Notes: generated from the letters alone by a model not told the origin. DNA of 64,000 bases from Monilinia fructicola (GCA_008692225.1 VICG01000009.1:1178001-1242000); one strand, 5' to 3'; shown: positions 21,422-33,729, numbered from the stretch's first letter. Made by a program: numbers and translations.

Positions 21422-22299
21422 AAGGGATAGATGTGAGATGAGGGAAGTGTATGATGAGCTAGAGCGCCTGCTTCTATTCGCAGCTCGTGTATTCTAGAAT
21501 ATCCCATGGTTAATGCATTTGATGGTTGGACGAGTTTTTAGCCTTTGATTTCCGAGTCATCTTCTTGCACATTACACCCACGTGTAAAACTTATGCGTAC
21601 TAACAAGTGATTTTATCGAGATAACCTTGTGCGTCTCATTTTGCCGCCTCTATGGTTAAGAATGCAATCCCAGATTCTCTGCTTCTAATGGATTAGCCAA
21701 GTGGCTCTCTATGCATCTCACGAACAAACAAACTATGCTATCGAACTTGAGATGGTCCTCCGATACCTAGGTAAACAATGCCCCATTTTGCAATGTTCAA
21801 GATGTCACTGGGTATAGGTATTGATCAATAAACGGTATAGCATCTGCTCGATTCATATAGGATGATAGGCTCTCGCTGATACCCAACTGTCCTCATCTCA
21901 TGTTGAGAATATTAATTAGCATTACTTCAAACAGCTTGAATCCACTCCCCAGCCATTTTAGGTAGAAAAACTCCATCCATGCTACAAGCGTCGATATTGA
22001 TTATGGAGAAGATGTGAATTATATATTACCTACGTACCTACGTAGGTAGAGGCTGAACATACGGCGAATGTAAAATTGAGGGGAAACGGCTCGGAAGAAT
22101 GCCGGCTGACTGCTACTAAGGCTCATTTCAGAAACCCCACGTGAAAATCATGCGGTTGCCTTGCGGTTGCCTTGGGGCTGCCTAAATATCACGGGACGAG
22201 CGGATGGCTGGCGTTAGTTTCGTGTGTCAACGCGAAGTTTCGGAGGTGGGACGCGTGAGCTTTATAAGGAGATAGATGGACGGATGATTCTGCTCTTTT

Positions 22300-22333
22300 C
22301 AATCTCAATCTCAATCTCAATCTCAATCTCAAT
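22300..22333. repeat. (TCTCAA)n hexamer repeat
   Basis: About six copies of TCTCAA in the leader of the ankyrin gene. Confidence 0.9.
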
Positions 22334-22404
22334 TGCATTTTTGTATTCGCTTCAATTTCATCGTATCGTGAGCGACTCGGTGTCTGTAACTATCCATTGA
22401 GAGA

Positions 22405-22414
22405 TTGACGTCAA
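22405..22414. promoter_or_regulatory. CRE/bZIP-type palindrome TTGACGTCAA
   Basis: Perfect 10-bp palindrome containing TGACGTCA, the consensus for ATF/CREB-family bZIP factors, 129 bp before the ankyrin-gene ATG. Regulation by such a factor is inferred from the motif only. Confidence 0.35.
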
Positions 22415-22542
22415 GATCGCCGGGTTTCCTGATTTGTATGAAATCTTGATTCACATTATATACGTATAGCTTTTCTCATCCAAGAAACGTCAACTACAAA
22501 TTTCTCATACCTTTTCAGGGGTTGATCCAAACTCTTGCAAAC

Positions 22543-25500
22543 ATGGCATCAGAAACTCTTCCTGAACGCCCAGCTCCAATTGAGCTCCCAAGCCTCCCCG
22601 CACCTGTCAAGGAGTTCATCCCCTACCTATCTCAAAACTCCACGAAACATATTTCAACGATTGTTGGGCCCTACAAGGCCTATGAATCAGAGCTTCGTAA
22701 AGTCTACGCCCAGCAACCTGATCATGAAGCTGTCAAAGATGGCGCTGTCAATTTGGTTCCCATATTCTCCGGCCATGAGAGTGATCTCAAGGTACGGGCC
22801 AGAGATCTCAAAAGACGAGACGAAAGAGGAATCCGATAAGTACATCATGCCATTGAAGGATGATGAGCGTCGACCTCATGGTTCCCCTGCGGGTCGTTGA
22901 ATCGTTCCGAGATTTCCAGACGAATTTCAACCTCTTTTCCGAGTCTTCATTGGCGGATCTTGATTGGAACAATGTTGTCGCAGCTGGCAGTGCCGTCACT
23001 ACCTCCCTCATCCCACTTCCAGAGAAATGGGCCGGCAGCAAGAGAGCCATGAGAGAGTATTACCACCAGCATCTGGCGCCCGCATCTGACGTGGACCTTT
23101 TTCTCTATGGACTGACCGAGGCGGAAGGGTTAGAAAAGATCAAGCAGATTGAGACGAGCATCAAAGATGCTATCCTTCATGAGACTACCACGATTCGTAC
23201 GAAGAACGCCATCACGATTGCAAGTGAGCATCCCACTCGTCACGTTCAGATTGTTCTCCGACTTTACGATTCTATCTCTCAAATTATCACTGGATTTGAT
23301 GTCGATTGCTCTTGTGCTGCGTATGATGGGAAAGCAGGTGTACATGAGTCCAAGAGCCATCGGTCATTCGTCACGCAATGCAACACAATTGACCTGACGA
23401 GAAGATCGCCAAGTTACGAAAACAGATTGAGCAAATACAGCCACAGAGGTTTTTGAAGTCCATTGGCCCATGTTGGACCGCTCGAGACTCGATCCTACCA
23501 TATTTGAACGCTCATTTGGACGTACTGAAGGACTTGCCAGATTGTTGATCTTGGAAAAGCTCCCCAAGACGGCGGTAAGTGTTGTTGACGTGACCGTGGC
23601 GATGATAATATGCTGATGGCCATCTAGGACAGAGAGGATTACATGGATCAACGCCGAAAGGAACGCGGCAGGCCATCTCTCAACAGAGGATTTCGCAGTC
23701 AGCGCAGGCTGTATGGGAATCTTAAAGATGAGGAAGAAGATGAAGTCGCAGACTGGGCAGAACAGGATGAAATCGCAAACTATCATACCATGACGGTTCC
23801 CTACGGACCGAAGTACAATGCGGCGAAGATCAATCGGCTACTGTATGCGAAAGATTTACTTCTGAATGCGGAGTGGAATCAAGACAAAGATCGCGAAGTA
23901 TATTTGCATCGGCATCCATGTTTCTTCGGCACTGCAGAAGAAGTCATTCAAGACTGTTGCGGATTCTGCCCCGTTCCCACCACAGACGAGGAAAAGGAGG
24001 TCGCTGAAAAGGAGAGCAAGAATAATGTCTCAGGGACTCTCAAGTTCATTACAGATGATCCTGGTCGTCAGGAAATTGGAAGCTTCAACCCTATCAATGA
24101 CGATGAGTGGACTACAATGAGTTATGTCGGAGATACAGCACGTCTCTGTCAGGCTATCGTGGATGGAGATATCGAGCATGTGCAGGATTGGTGCTCCCAA
24201 GAAGGCGTTGACGTCAACCGACGTGACTTCACGGGACGCACACCATTACATTTAGCTACGATGACTTCCACTCCAGAGATTGTCAAATGTCTTGTCGATC
24301 ACGGGGCGAGAATGATCGCTAGACTTGTGGATGGCAGAACGGCATTGCATATCGCTGCCGCCAGAGGCAACCTCGAGATGATCAGCATACTCATGAAACA
24401 AGAGTTTGGCCAACGAAGAGGAAGAAGATGAGAAAGCGTCCCGCAAACTTACACGGATCGGAGCTGATCCCGAAGAGAGTTCGGATTCCGCATCCGAAAT
24501 CACTCTCGATAGTGAACAGGAAGAGTCTGATGCTATGACAATGGGAAGTTTCGTAAAGATTCCAGCCAACAAGGGAGAGGACAAGGATGATGCTGTAAGC
24601 GTTATGTTTATTCATTCGTATATCTGTTTTCTCGATGCTGATTATCTTCTTCTAGACTGCAGTTATGGATGATACTATGGAAGATCCTGATATCTATGAT
24701 ATCAATGTCATTGCATGGGACTACGGACTCTCTCCACTCCATCTTGCCATTCTCAATGGTCATCTGGAAGCCATCAAGCTTCTTGTCTCAGAGTACGGCG
24801 CCGATGTACTCTTCCCTGTCAAACTGGTAGAAGCTGGTACTACCAATCCGAGAGGAGCCATCATGACTTTAGTCCTCGCCATGTCTCTCCCCAACGAAAA
24901 GTCTAAGCAAGTGGTGGAACTCCTGTTGAGGTTGGGGGCAACATCCGCTCAATCTGATATGAATCATTTCACAGCCCTCCACTATATCGTTGCGCAAAAC
25001 AACATTGACCTTTTGGATGTCTTGTTCAATCATGATCGTCCAGCCGCCCAAAAAGTTCTCAATAAGATTGGACTGGCAAAAGGTTATGGCCAAGCTGATA
25101 CCCCGCTATCTACTGCGATAAAGAGGAGTCACGGAGAGATGACATCGAGACTTCTGCAGCTGGGAGCACGGCCGGAGGTCAATTTTGAGAATTGGGTCAA
25201 AGTATACATGAGCATGAATAGCCATGCTAAAAGTCAAACCACGGAAGCAAACATGGAGAAATTCCAAACCACGGTGCAACAACCCATCATTGCTGCTATC
25301 TGCAAGGGAATGGGTACCATCGTAGGGGATCTCATTGCACATGGTGCCAACCCGCAGACTCTGACGACTATTGCATGGAGCGCGGTCAACAACCCTCAGC
25401 AACGGTACTATCATCACGACCAGAAAGAATCGATGATAGATGTCGTCCGACAAAAGCTCAAAGACACTTCGTGAATGGAAAGAACCTGTGGCATGATCAA

Positions 25501-28009
25501 TGGCCATACAGCCAAGACAACCCTGACGCGGACAAGCCGGAAATTCTCCGCGACGAGGCTTTCTACACAGCATCGCTAGAACCAGGCAGCTATAAATACT
25601 GGACTGCTTTACAAGACTATCGAAAAGAGAGCTACGAGAACAAACTCAAACATGAACAATATGAGAAGTCACTAAAAGATAGGGAGACTCAATTAGCAAA
25701 GTACAAGGGCCAACGCGAGGCAATACAGGAGGCTATCAAGGACCTCGAGCAGGCCGAGCAGGTACTCGTCGCTGCTGGAGCAAAGCCGTTCAGTGAGTTG
25801 TATCCAGATATCCCTCCACCAGAAGACCGGCAAGGGCGCTCGTGGGGACACAAGCGTGGGGAGCGTGTAAAGCCAGCGCCTTACAAAACCCATCTCACTT
25901 TCAACGTCCCGGACCTGAGTGATGGGATGAGACAAGGCTATCTCAGATTGTTTGAAGCCGCTTGGCACAACGACCTCGAGACTGTCAAGCATTTGACACT
26001 GGGGCCCTGGCAGCAAGATAATGCTGAATATGCACCACTGAAGATTGCGGTTAGGGATCAGAATGATTTCATGCCGTTCTCTCTCGCGGTCCTTCGTGGT
26101 CATTTTTCGCTTGCTCGTAGGATTGTAGAGATCTGTCTTGCTCAGTATCATGACGATGATGAGTCTGAGCAAGGACGTCACCGCTGGGGTATCACCGTCG
26201 ATGACAGTGATGATGAGTCGGAGGAGCTGCCGATTTTCTCTGAACTTGTTACCGACAAGTTCACCATTGATAATCTTGAGGAAGTCTCCACTGTGGTCAA
26301 GGGCGATGTGCTTCCTTTGACCATGATCGGGCGGCGCTGTACGTCGCATCGCTTTATTGACAACCATGCGAGTGACAGGTTAGACGAGACTCTTACTCTG
26401 TTTGAGCATGCTGTGGTGCATGATTGATTTGAAAATGTTCAAATTCCTTGTAGAAATTGCAAATGAGCAAAAGGCTTTGAGAGCCAAACACGAGGATGAC
26501 CAGCGGTGCTACAACATCCGTCGAGAGATCTTCAACGAAGCTTTATCTAGGGGCAGAACCACAATGCTTGCCGAAATGATCAGATGCTGCGGCGCTGGTG
26601 TACCGTGGGGAGAGCTCGTATCGGCTAGTGGCGTGGAGCTCAAGACAAAGCCAAGATATTATGAAGGTTTGACCATTGGTGGGAAGAAAAGAAAAGATTG
26701 GGCGCAGCGTCCGGGTCAGTTTGAAGACCCTAACGAATTTGAGAGGCGCTTCCCGCCTTTGCTGGAGGCTGCACATATGGGAAGCATTGATTCCGTCGAG
26801 TGGTTTATGAGTGATGCTCCGATGAGACGCTTCAAAGAGTTTGCGGACAGTAACCAAAATGATATCCGGATTCGATCATTGGAACATGGCAAGGGGTTTG
26901 ACAAAGTCGTGTCGAAATGGTTGAATAAGAATAGTAGGTACCGCGCTACATTTCCACCAAACTAATAGACTGACCACGTTTCATAGGCGAACTTCTTCTT
27001 CACGTCGCCATCCTCTACAACCGAGGACAGAGCATGACAAGGTCAAACATCTCAACCTCATCAAGCATCTTGTTTCCGTTCTGCCCGAGTCAGTTCTGAC
27101 ATTGAAATCCTCCGAGGGTTATACACCTCTCCATCTTGCTGTCAAGAGACAAAACATTCCCATTATCGAGTTTCTCCTCTCCGTCGGTGCTTCACCTCGT
27201 TCTCGAGATAGACGAAACAGAAATATCATGCACACTCTCGCAGCCGCGGCGATGGCATAACAGAAGAAGTAGTTTCCCGCCTAGATTCCATCATCAAACT
27301 CTTCCATAAGAAAGACGTTCAGGAAATGTCTCTGGAGCGCGCAGATGTATATCCAAGTGCACTGACACCTCTCGCTTTATGGATGAGCCAGCATCCACAT
27401 CATGACCAGACGGAGATCTTAGAAGTCCTCTTGAAATACTCCACCGGCGAGGAATTGGAAATGATCAACGGCGAGGGCGATCTCCCTTTGCACGTGGTAC
27501 GTGTTCCCTTTTCGCTCCCACCGAAACCACAGCACTAACCGTCTCACAGGCAATCAAAGGCAACCAGTCAAACCTGACATCCTTCCTCCTCAGTCAAAAA
27601 CCGGCCCTCCTCTACCGCGAGTCGGCCACCGGCCGCACACCCCTCGAGATGTCACACGATCACTACATCTCCAATTTCCTCTCCCGGCCGCCGTCGACGG
27701 ATGCACATTGGCAATATCATTCGGTGACTCGCGACATCAATGAGCTGATTGCGTATCATTGGAAGGAGAAAAAAAGATGCGGCGGCGCCTGACGATCGAC
27801 ACTTGAGAATTTGGCAGGAATGCTTGAGGGTTCAGGGAGAGTTGAAGAGGAAATTTGAGGGGGGGGACGAGACGAAGGCAGGCGTGGGAAAGAGGAGATT
27901 GGTTACTTTATTCGAGGCGAACGAGGTGGCGCGGAGGCTGGCGGGAAGCCATCATGCGAGGGGAAGCGGGGCTAGGGTGCCGTCGGATGTTGTTAGTCAT
28001 TGGCTGTGA
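22543..28009 (+). CDS. Large ankyrin-repeat protein with nucleotidyltransferase-like head (frame broken)
   Basis: Five exons, join(22543..23574,23628..24594,24656..26933,26987..27496,27550..28009), span about 1,745 residues. About eleven single-base indels interrupt the frame, mostly in runs (for example A-run 22810-22813, T-run 23450-23454, T-run 24405-24407, A-run 27769-27775). The N-terminal 330 residues show VAAGSAV, then SDVDLFLYG, then GFDVDCSC. These match in order the hG[GS], [DE]h[DE]h and h[DE]h signatures of a nucleotidyltransferase-fold core, although the gap after the GS is longer than usual. Ankyrin repeats follow, such as GRTPLHLATMTSTPEIVKCL, GRTALHIAAARGNLEMI, LSPLHLAILNGHLEAIKLL and GYTPLHLAVKRQNIPIIEFL. 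A Lys/Glu coiled coil lies near QDYRKESYENKLKHEQYEKS. The function is unknown; a nucleotide-transfer or binding role is inference. Start ATG sits in CAAACATGG. Confidence 0.85.
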
Positions 28010-28875
28010 GCGAGAGAGTGAGCGAGCAAGAGAGTACAGAGGTACTCGGGAGATGAGCCCGCGTGTCGGGCAATGAAATCATGACTGTGAAAATGAATGG
28101 CGGTTTACGATAGTTGATGATTCGTCATGTACAGGATGCGTCCTTGGAAGAATAGCACAGCTGATCTCGCTGCCTGGGTTTCAATTTGCCTTCTCTCATT
28201 ATCTACACGGCATACCTTTCAAGCACAACGTTTGGCGAGCTTTCGCAAACATCCCCGCCACTTTGAAGGACGTACAGCACTTTGTTGCTTCCAGGACGGC
28301 CACATAGCGAGGGAAAGGGGTTCTCGAAAGAGACGCGGGGCGGCGCCCAGAAGCTATGGATGAGCTCGAACGTAGCCGAATAGTCATCCATTCATGCGTC
28401 CATCCATTCATCCATATCAGATTCCAATTCCAATTCCAATCCCACGCAACAAGTGACCCATCATCGCCTTCCGAATCTCTTTCCAACCATGCAATCACAT
28501 TCCGCACGCCGAGCCATCTCACTCCCCCACTGGACTGGTCGAATGGCCCAAAGCCAAAGCAGATTAGACGCGCTCGGGGTTCTGGCCAGAGTTTAGTTCT
28601 ATCGCGCACCTTGCGTTTTCGTGACCGATCGAATCTTTGCCAGATTTATGGTCTCTTATATGAACAGACTCGAGGGTGAATATGTACATAATTATATCAA
28701 TTAGAAATGTTGAATAACTTTTTGTCACGGAGTGGGATGAGGATTGGAGGGTGTTGAATGTGAGTAGTTTTATTGATGTTGGGAACTATGATGGGAAGAG
28801 AAGAGCTAAGCTGGCTGTGAGAGAGGAGCTATATATCTATAATCTTATATACGGAGTATATACCGCTAGCTCCAT

Positions 28876-28892
28876 GGGTGTCTGAGACACCC
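28876..28892. repeat. Perfect hairpin GGGTGTC-TGA-GACACCC
   Basis: Seven-base arms around a TGA loop at the GC-rich edge of the AT-rich patch. It resembles a transposon terminal end, but no partner end was found. Confidence 0.7.
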
Positions 28893-29130
28893 GCTCCCTG
28901 TATAGCACCTTCTTACGCTTTTATAATTATTTATATGTTATATATATAATTACTCGAGTATTTTGTATATAAAATAATTAAACGACTTCTTTGAAATTTT
29001 ATATTATTTAACTTTAATTCTATATAATTAAAATTTTATAATAAAAATAAGAAAGATAGATTGATTTATTTTTTATTTTAGTTTTAATAATGCTATAATT
29101 ATTTATTTATATAAATCTTATAAAATATTT

Positions 29131-29210
29131 AATAATGTTTAATAATGTTTAATAATGTTTAATAATGTTTAATAATGTTTAATAATGTTTAATAATGTTT
29201 AATAATGTTT
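29131..29210. repeat. Perfect decamer array (AATAATGTTT)8
   Basis: Eight uninterrupted copies of AATAATGTTT, exactly in register, with partial copies at both edges. Confidence 0.95.
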
Positions 29211-30133
29211 AATAATCTATTAAGACCTTGGGAATGTTAAAAGTTGAAAAATATAAGTTTTTTCAGTATGGCCGTAACTCTTATATTATTGAAGGAATCA
29301 GGTAATTATCGCTCCTCCAATTTCCAGGAGAATATATGCAAAACCCCGATCAGCTGTAGAAGCAAAGACCTTAGATTCATACAGAAACTCCATGCTAAAG
29401 ATCCCCCGTCTCTACCGTTGGGCCTTCGAATAAAGGAAGGGAATTGAGCTTAAGACTAAGGCGTCGATCAATCTCCACCATCCAAAAAAATCAAAAAAAA
29501 AATCGCAACCAGCCCAAGTCCCGCGGCAAGACGAAAAACCCGTACCTACCATATCTTCCCCCTTCTTCGAAATAAAAGTCAGCATCTGACCCCTCGATAC
29601 TTGCAGGTCGTTCTATCTAAAGATAGGTTCCAGGATCGCGAATCCAAGAATATTGGTGGTTCCTTTCATCCCAGTTGGACACGCACCAGCCAGTCACGCC
29701 TTACATAATCACGCGTTTCCCATCGCGTCACCCGCAAAGATAGCTGGACGCAGCCCCTCGCCGAAGCTTCGCGACACGTCCACTTTCCCTTCTGCCGCCG
29801 CGCGATCCATCACCGTTGCATGCACACGATTTCTATTTCCGCAAGGGCATTCCGCGAGGATCGAATTTGTGATTGCGCAGTACGATTCCGGCGGTCTGGT
29901 TTGGTTCTCGGATTGGGATTGGGTGGATTGAGTTCGCGTTGGGGGTCGCTGGAGGGTTTTGAAGTGATTTTCGCGTGCGCTTGCGTGGCGGGTAAAGATT
30001 GGTTTGAGGGTTTCGGAGAGGGTTTGCTGGACGATACGATACGATACGGTACTGTACCGAGGGGATAGGAATAGGAACGGGAAAGGGAAGGATAGTATAC
30101 GATAATACAAAGGGTTTCGCCGGGGAAAATATC

Positions 30134-31920
30134 ATGGCGCGATTGAATCACCAGGCTCCGTATAAAGCTCCGGTTGCTCCCATGGCTTCGACGCAACGAG
30201 AGCTCCTCTAGGAGGTAGGATAAATGGGGGGAAGATTGTGAAGAAGGGTCTGAAGGTTGCGGAACGGGCGGGGCCTAGTCGTGAGACTTTGGGTGCGCGG
30301 GGCCAGATTGATGGTCTGGAGGGTGAGGTGGCATCGGTTGGTCAGATGAGGGGGGGGATTGTGGGGGAGAAGGAGAGAGAGAATGAGAGAGAGAGAAGGA
30401 GGATAATGATAGCGAGAAGGATGCAGGTGGTAACGCGGTAATAGGAGGAGTTAAGCCACGCGATGCCCCCGCCTCCGTGCAGGAGGAAGCCGACATTGAA
30501 GAGACAAGCGAGACTTCAATTGAAAAGCAACTTCAGCCTCAGGAAAAGGCCATCTTCAATCCGCCCCCAAGTAGAATTCATACGTACTCGAAAAGGCATG
30601 CTATTAAATCGAAAAAGCTCGAGTTTCAAAGCACACAACAAGCTCGCCGCGAGGAATCTGCGCATCTAGAAAACATCGCCCAAGGAAAAGCAGTCAAGTT
30701 CGGTCAATCGGGAACAGTTGTCAAGTTCGGTCAGCAGGGAAAAGTCGATATACGATATGCCGAGCCAAGAAGACACGCCTCGCAAAGGAGGAAGATCGAG
30801 AAAGTTGGTTAGCGGAATTTCAAGACCTGCTAGGCAAGAGAAAATTGTGGAATCGTCAAAGGAATCACCAAAATTCGATAGCGAGCCAGAAGACTCCGTC
30901 AAGGAAACCGTTCCTGTAGCTGAAGATGTTGAAAACGAGAATGAAGACATTCAAAGCGAGGCTGGAGACGTTCAGGACAAAGATGAAGAGGCTGTAGCTG
31001 AGAATGAAGAGGTTGTAGTTGAGAACGAAGTTGTTGAATATAAGGATGAGGATGACGTTGCTGTAGACAAGGATGAAAATTTTGATGATAGGGATAAAGA
31101 GAGTGAAGTTGAGAGCGAAGTTGAGAGCGAAGTTGCTGTAGATAATGATGAAAGCATTGATGACAGGGATGAAGAGGGTGTAATCGAGGGCGAAGTTACT
31201 GGGGACAAGAGTAAAGATGTTCCAGACGAAAATGAAGACGTTCAAAACGAAGTTGAAGATCCTGGAGACAAGGATGAAGATCTTGATGATAGGGATGAAG
31301 AGCTTGAAGCCGAGCAACAATTTGCTAAAGACAAGGGCGAAGACAGTGAAGGCAGTGAAGACAGTGAAGACAGGGATGATGAAGAAATTGAAGTCGAGTA
31401 TAAAGAGCCTGAAGAAGACCACGCATCTGAGAGAGAGAGCACGCCAGAATCCTTAACAAACGAATCATACGAACCCCAAGCCGTCCAATGCTCACGAGAG
31501 GATGCCGCAGGCAACATCGAGATCCTCGTCCAATGGAAAGGCTACCCTCTCAAGACCGACTGGACCTGGGAAGATACCGAAAGGCTACGAGAGAGCTGCC
31601 CAGACTTCGTCAAAGAATGGGAACAGCGACCCCAACCTCCCAGCACAACCATCTACGTGGTAGAAAAAATCGTCGACAAGCTCACGCAGAAAGACGGCAA
31701 GGTCAAGTACAAAGTTAAATGGGAAGGCAGCACGAGCAAACACAACACGTGGGAGCCGGCGGAAACGCTCGAGCTCGATGTCCCGCACCTCGTGGAAGAG
31801 TTTGAAAATCAGAAGCAGAGGACGAGCAAGAAGCGCAAGGCAGGTGCAGCAGATGCGTCCGAGCATTCACCCCCACCCAGTGCGAAAAGAGGTCGTGGCC
31901 GTCCCAGGAAATCACGTTAA
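30134..31920 (+). CDS. Double-chromodomain protein with acidic repeats and AT-hook (frame broken)
   Basis: From ATG 30134 (MARLNHQAPYKAPVAPM) the coding trace passes through three frames before a long intact segment from about 30718 to the stop, totalling about 590 residues. The indels lie near 30205, near 30400 in a GA-rich run, and near 30720-30780, where CAAGTTCGGTCA is duplicated. The middle is a long acidic region with repeated DKDED/DDRDEE units. Two chromodomains follow. The first has VQWKGYPLKTDWTWED, with Trp and Tyr cage positions. The second has YVVEKIVDK, VKWEGSTSKHNTWEP, with Tyr and Trp but Ser where the third aromatic usually sits. The end GRGRPRKSR is an AT-hook. It probably reads methylated histone tails in the nucleus; it lacks a visible chromoshadow domain, so it is not a canonical HP1. 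Confidence 0.85.
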
Positions 31921-32031
31921 ATACATTCAACACCTCCCGACCTCCCGACCTTTGTGGGAGCCTTTCCTCTCACACATCTTCCCCGTCCTCGCTCGGCTGC
32001 TGCTTGACGGCGCGCGGATTTATGGGATGCA

Positions 32032-32092
32032 GTATGTATGTATGTATGTGTATGTATGTATGTATGTATGTATGTATATGTATGTATATATG

Positions 32093-32123
<31 letters not shown>

Positions 32124-32132
32124 ATATGTATG

Positions 32133-32166
<34 letters not shown>

Positions 32167-32180
32167 TGTATGTATGTATG

Positions 32181-32214
<34 letters not shown>

Positions 32215-32216
32215 TC
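32032..32216. repeat. (GTAT)n tract
   Basis: About 185 bp of GTAT tetramers with GTATAT interruptions, yielding repeated MYVC frames on the plus strand. Confidence 0.95.
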
Positions 32217-32791
32217 ATGGATTGCGGGGAGTCTGTAGACGGATCAATGGCTGATGGCTGATGGCTGACGGCGTGTGTGATACCCGGGCGAGGAACTCAA
32301 AATCGCTTGTGCTTTGCTTTCCTTTACTTTGCTTGTGCTTCGCTTGTATCTGTTTTCTCTCCTTTCCTTTCCTTTCCTTTCCTTTCCTCTACATGGACCC
32401 GTGACTGGAGTAAGGGATGGCGGGACATCTACCGCCTTTCACCTCCCCCTCACGCGCTAGATAGTTAGCTTAGAAATAAAAAGTATTATGTACATACATC
32501 CATTCATCTATTTCATCTATCCTTCCATTCATCCATCTATATAAACACATACATACATATATACATACACATAACGCTCCATAAAAATGCCAATGCCAAT
32601 GCCGATATTGATATTTTTAATCTACCTCACATCGCATCACATGCTACTCACTCTATATTCTATATTCTATACTCTTTACTTTATTTATACTCTGCATAAA
32701 TTAACACCTCTAGATCTACTCTACATTTGTTTATCTATTTGTCTGTTATCTATCTATTAATGAATTAATCTGTTTATCTATCTATTTGTGT

Positions 32792-32793
<2 letters not shown>

Positions 32794-32847
<54 letters not shown>
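32794..32847. repeat. (TG)n microsatellite
   Basis: About 25 TG dinucleotides ending 25 bp before element copy 2. Confidence 0.95.
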
Positions 32848-32850
<3 letters not shown>

Positions 32851-32872
32851 AGTGTATGTATATATGTATATA

Positions 32873-33729
32873 AATCGCCTACCCTACTTCTCGCCACCCC
32901 CCCCCCCATTTGGCCAGCATTTCACATTAAAAACGGCCATTTTAACGTATTTATATTTATAACTTCACAAAAAATAAATAAATATTTTTTTCAAATTTTC
33001 ATTAAAGCTTCTCTATATAATTATCAATAGATTTCAAGAATCTTAAATTTTTGCGATTTTTTAACAAAGAGTAATATAGAATTATAGAAAATTAGAATTT
33101 TCAGTTTAGGATTTATATAGAAATCACATACAAAATTGAAACTTTGAAACAAATACTTATAATTTCTAAACAAAAATAATTAAAAATAATCTGTAAATTT
33201 TTATAGAATCTGTTAATCAATATATAGTCAATAAGCTATTGAAAATATATATAATATTGTGAAACTATTAAGGAAATTGAAATTAGAAAATTTTTATCTA
33301 GAATTTTATCGTTAAGATTTAAGAATCTATATCAAACATTTATTATAAAAAATAGTATATTATTAAAATAATATATTCGATTTAAATGAACATTAAGATT
33401 CTTTCAAAGATTTTAGATTATTTTTAGCTATTTTTATTAAATAAATATAACTTTTTTGTAAAGATTTTGATTTTGGTATAGGATTTATATACAAATCCAA
33501 AACCGAAAATTCTAATTTTCTATAATCTTTTATAATTCTGTATAAAAAAATCGCAAAAAATTTAAGATTTTCAGAATCTATTAATAACTATATATAGAAG
33601 CTCTAGTTAAAATTTAAAAAATATATATTGATTTTTTGTAGAGTTATAAATACGTTAAGATGGTTGTTTTTGGTGTAAAATGCTGGCCAAATGAGGGGGG
33701 GGGGATGGTGAGAAGTAGGGTAGGCGATT
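32873..33729. mobile_element. Long-TIR non-autonomous element, copy 2 (inverted)
   Basis: An 857-bp element bounded by AATCGCCTACCCTACTTC and its inverse, flanked by TA at 32871-32872 and 33730-33731. It matches the reverse complement of copy 1 along its whole length, including the non-coding centre. At many aligned sites copy 1 has T where copy 2 keeps C (for example TTAATTAATATATAG versus TTAATCAATATATAG). Both copies are non-coding and would depend on a transposase from elsewhere. Confidence 0.85.

Larger units (their letters stand above)
21422..22542. other. Intergenic between RPT2 and the ankyrin gene
   Basis: No gene is supported. TACCTAGGTA lies at 21764-21773. A CAATCT hexamer repeat runs at about 22300-22333. 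A possible 5' UTR intron acceptor (TTTTCAG) ends at 22518. Confidence 0.55.
28010..30133. other. Intergenic with an AT-rich patch and a minisatellite
   Basis: No gene is supported. Minus and plus frames at 28.1-28.7 kb and 29.65-29.95 kb have no family resemblance. The stretch from 28820 to 29230 is strongly AT-rich, and TACTCGAGTA occurs at 28951-28960. The final 600 bp are GC-richer and probably hold the chromodomain-gene promoter. Confidence 0.5.
31921..32872. other. Intergenic, simple repeats
   Basis: 3' region of the chromodomain gene, dominated by GTAT and TG tracts. No coding sequence. Confidence 0.6.

Noticed and set aside
25693..26367. 224-codon frame (-)
   Set aside because: Antisense shadow of the ankyrin gene.
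30865..31422. 185-codon Phe/Ile-rich frame (-)
   Set aside because: Antisense shadow of the acidic repeats in the chromodomain gene.
30134..31920. HP1 assignment for the chromodomain protein
   Set aside because: Both domains look like chromodomains; no chromoshadow domain is visible, and the protein is much longer than HP1 with an AT-hook.
31970..32261. Overlapping frames encoding MYVC or HTYI repeats
   Set aside because: All are translations of the GTAT microsatellite in different frames.
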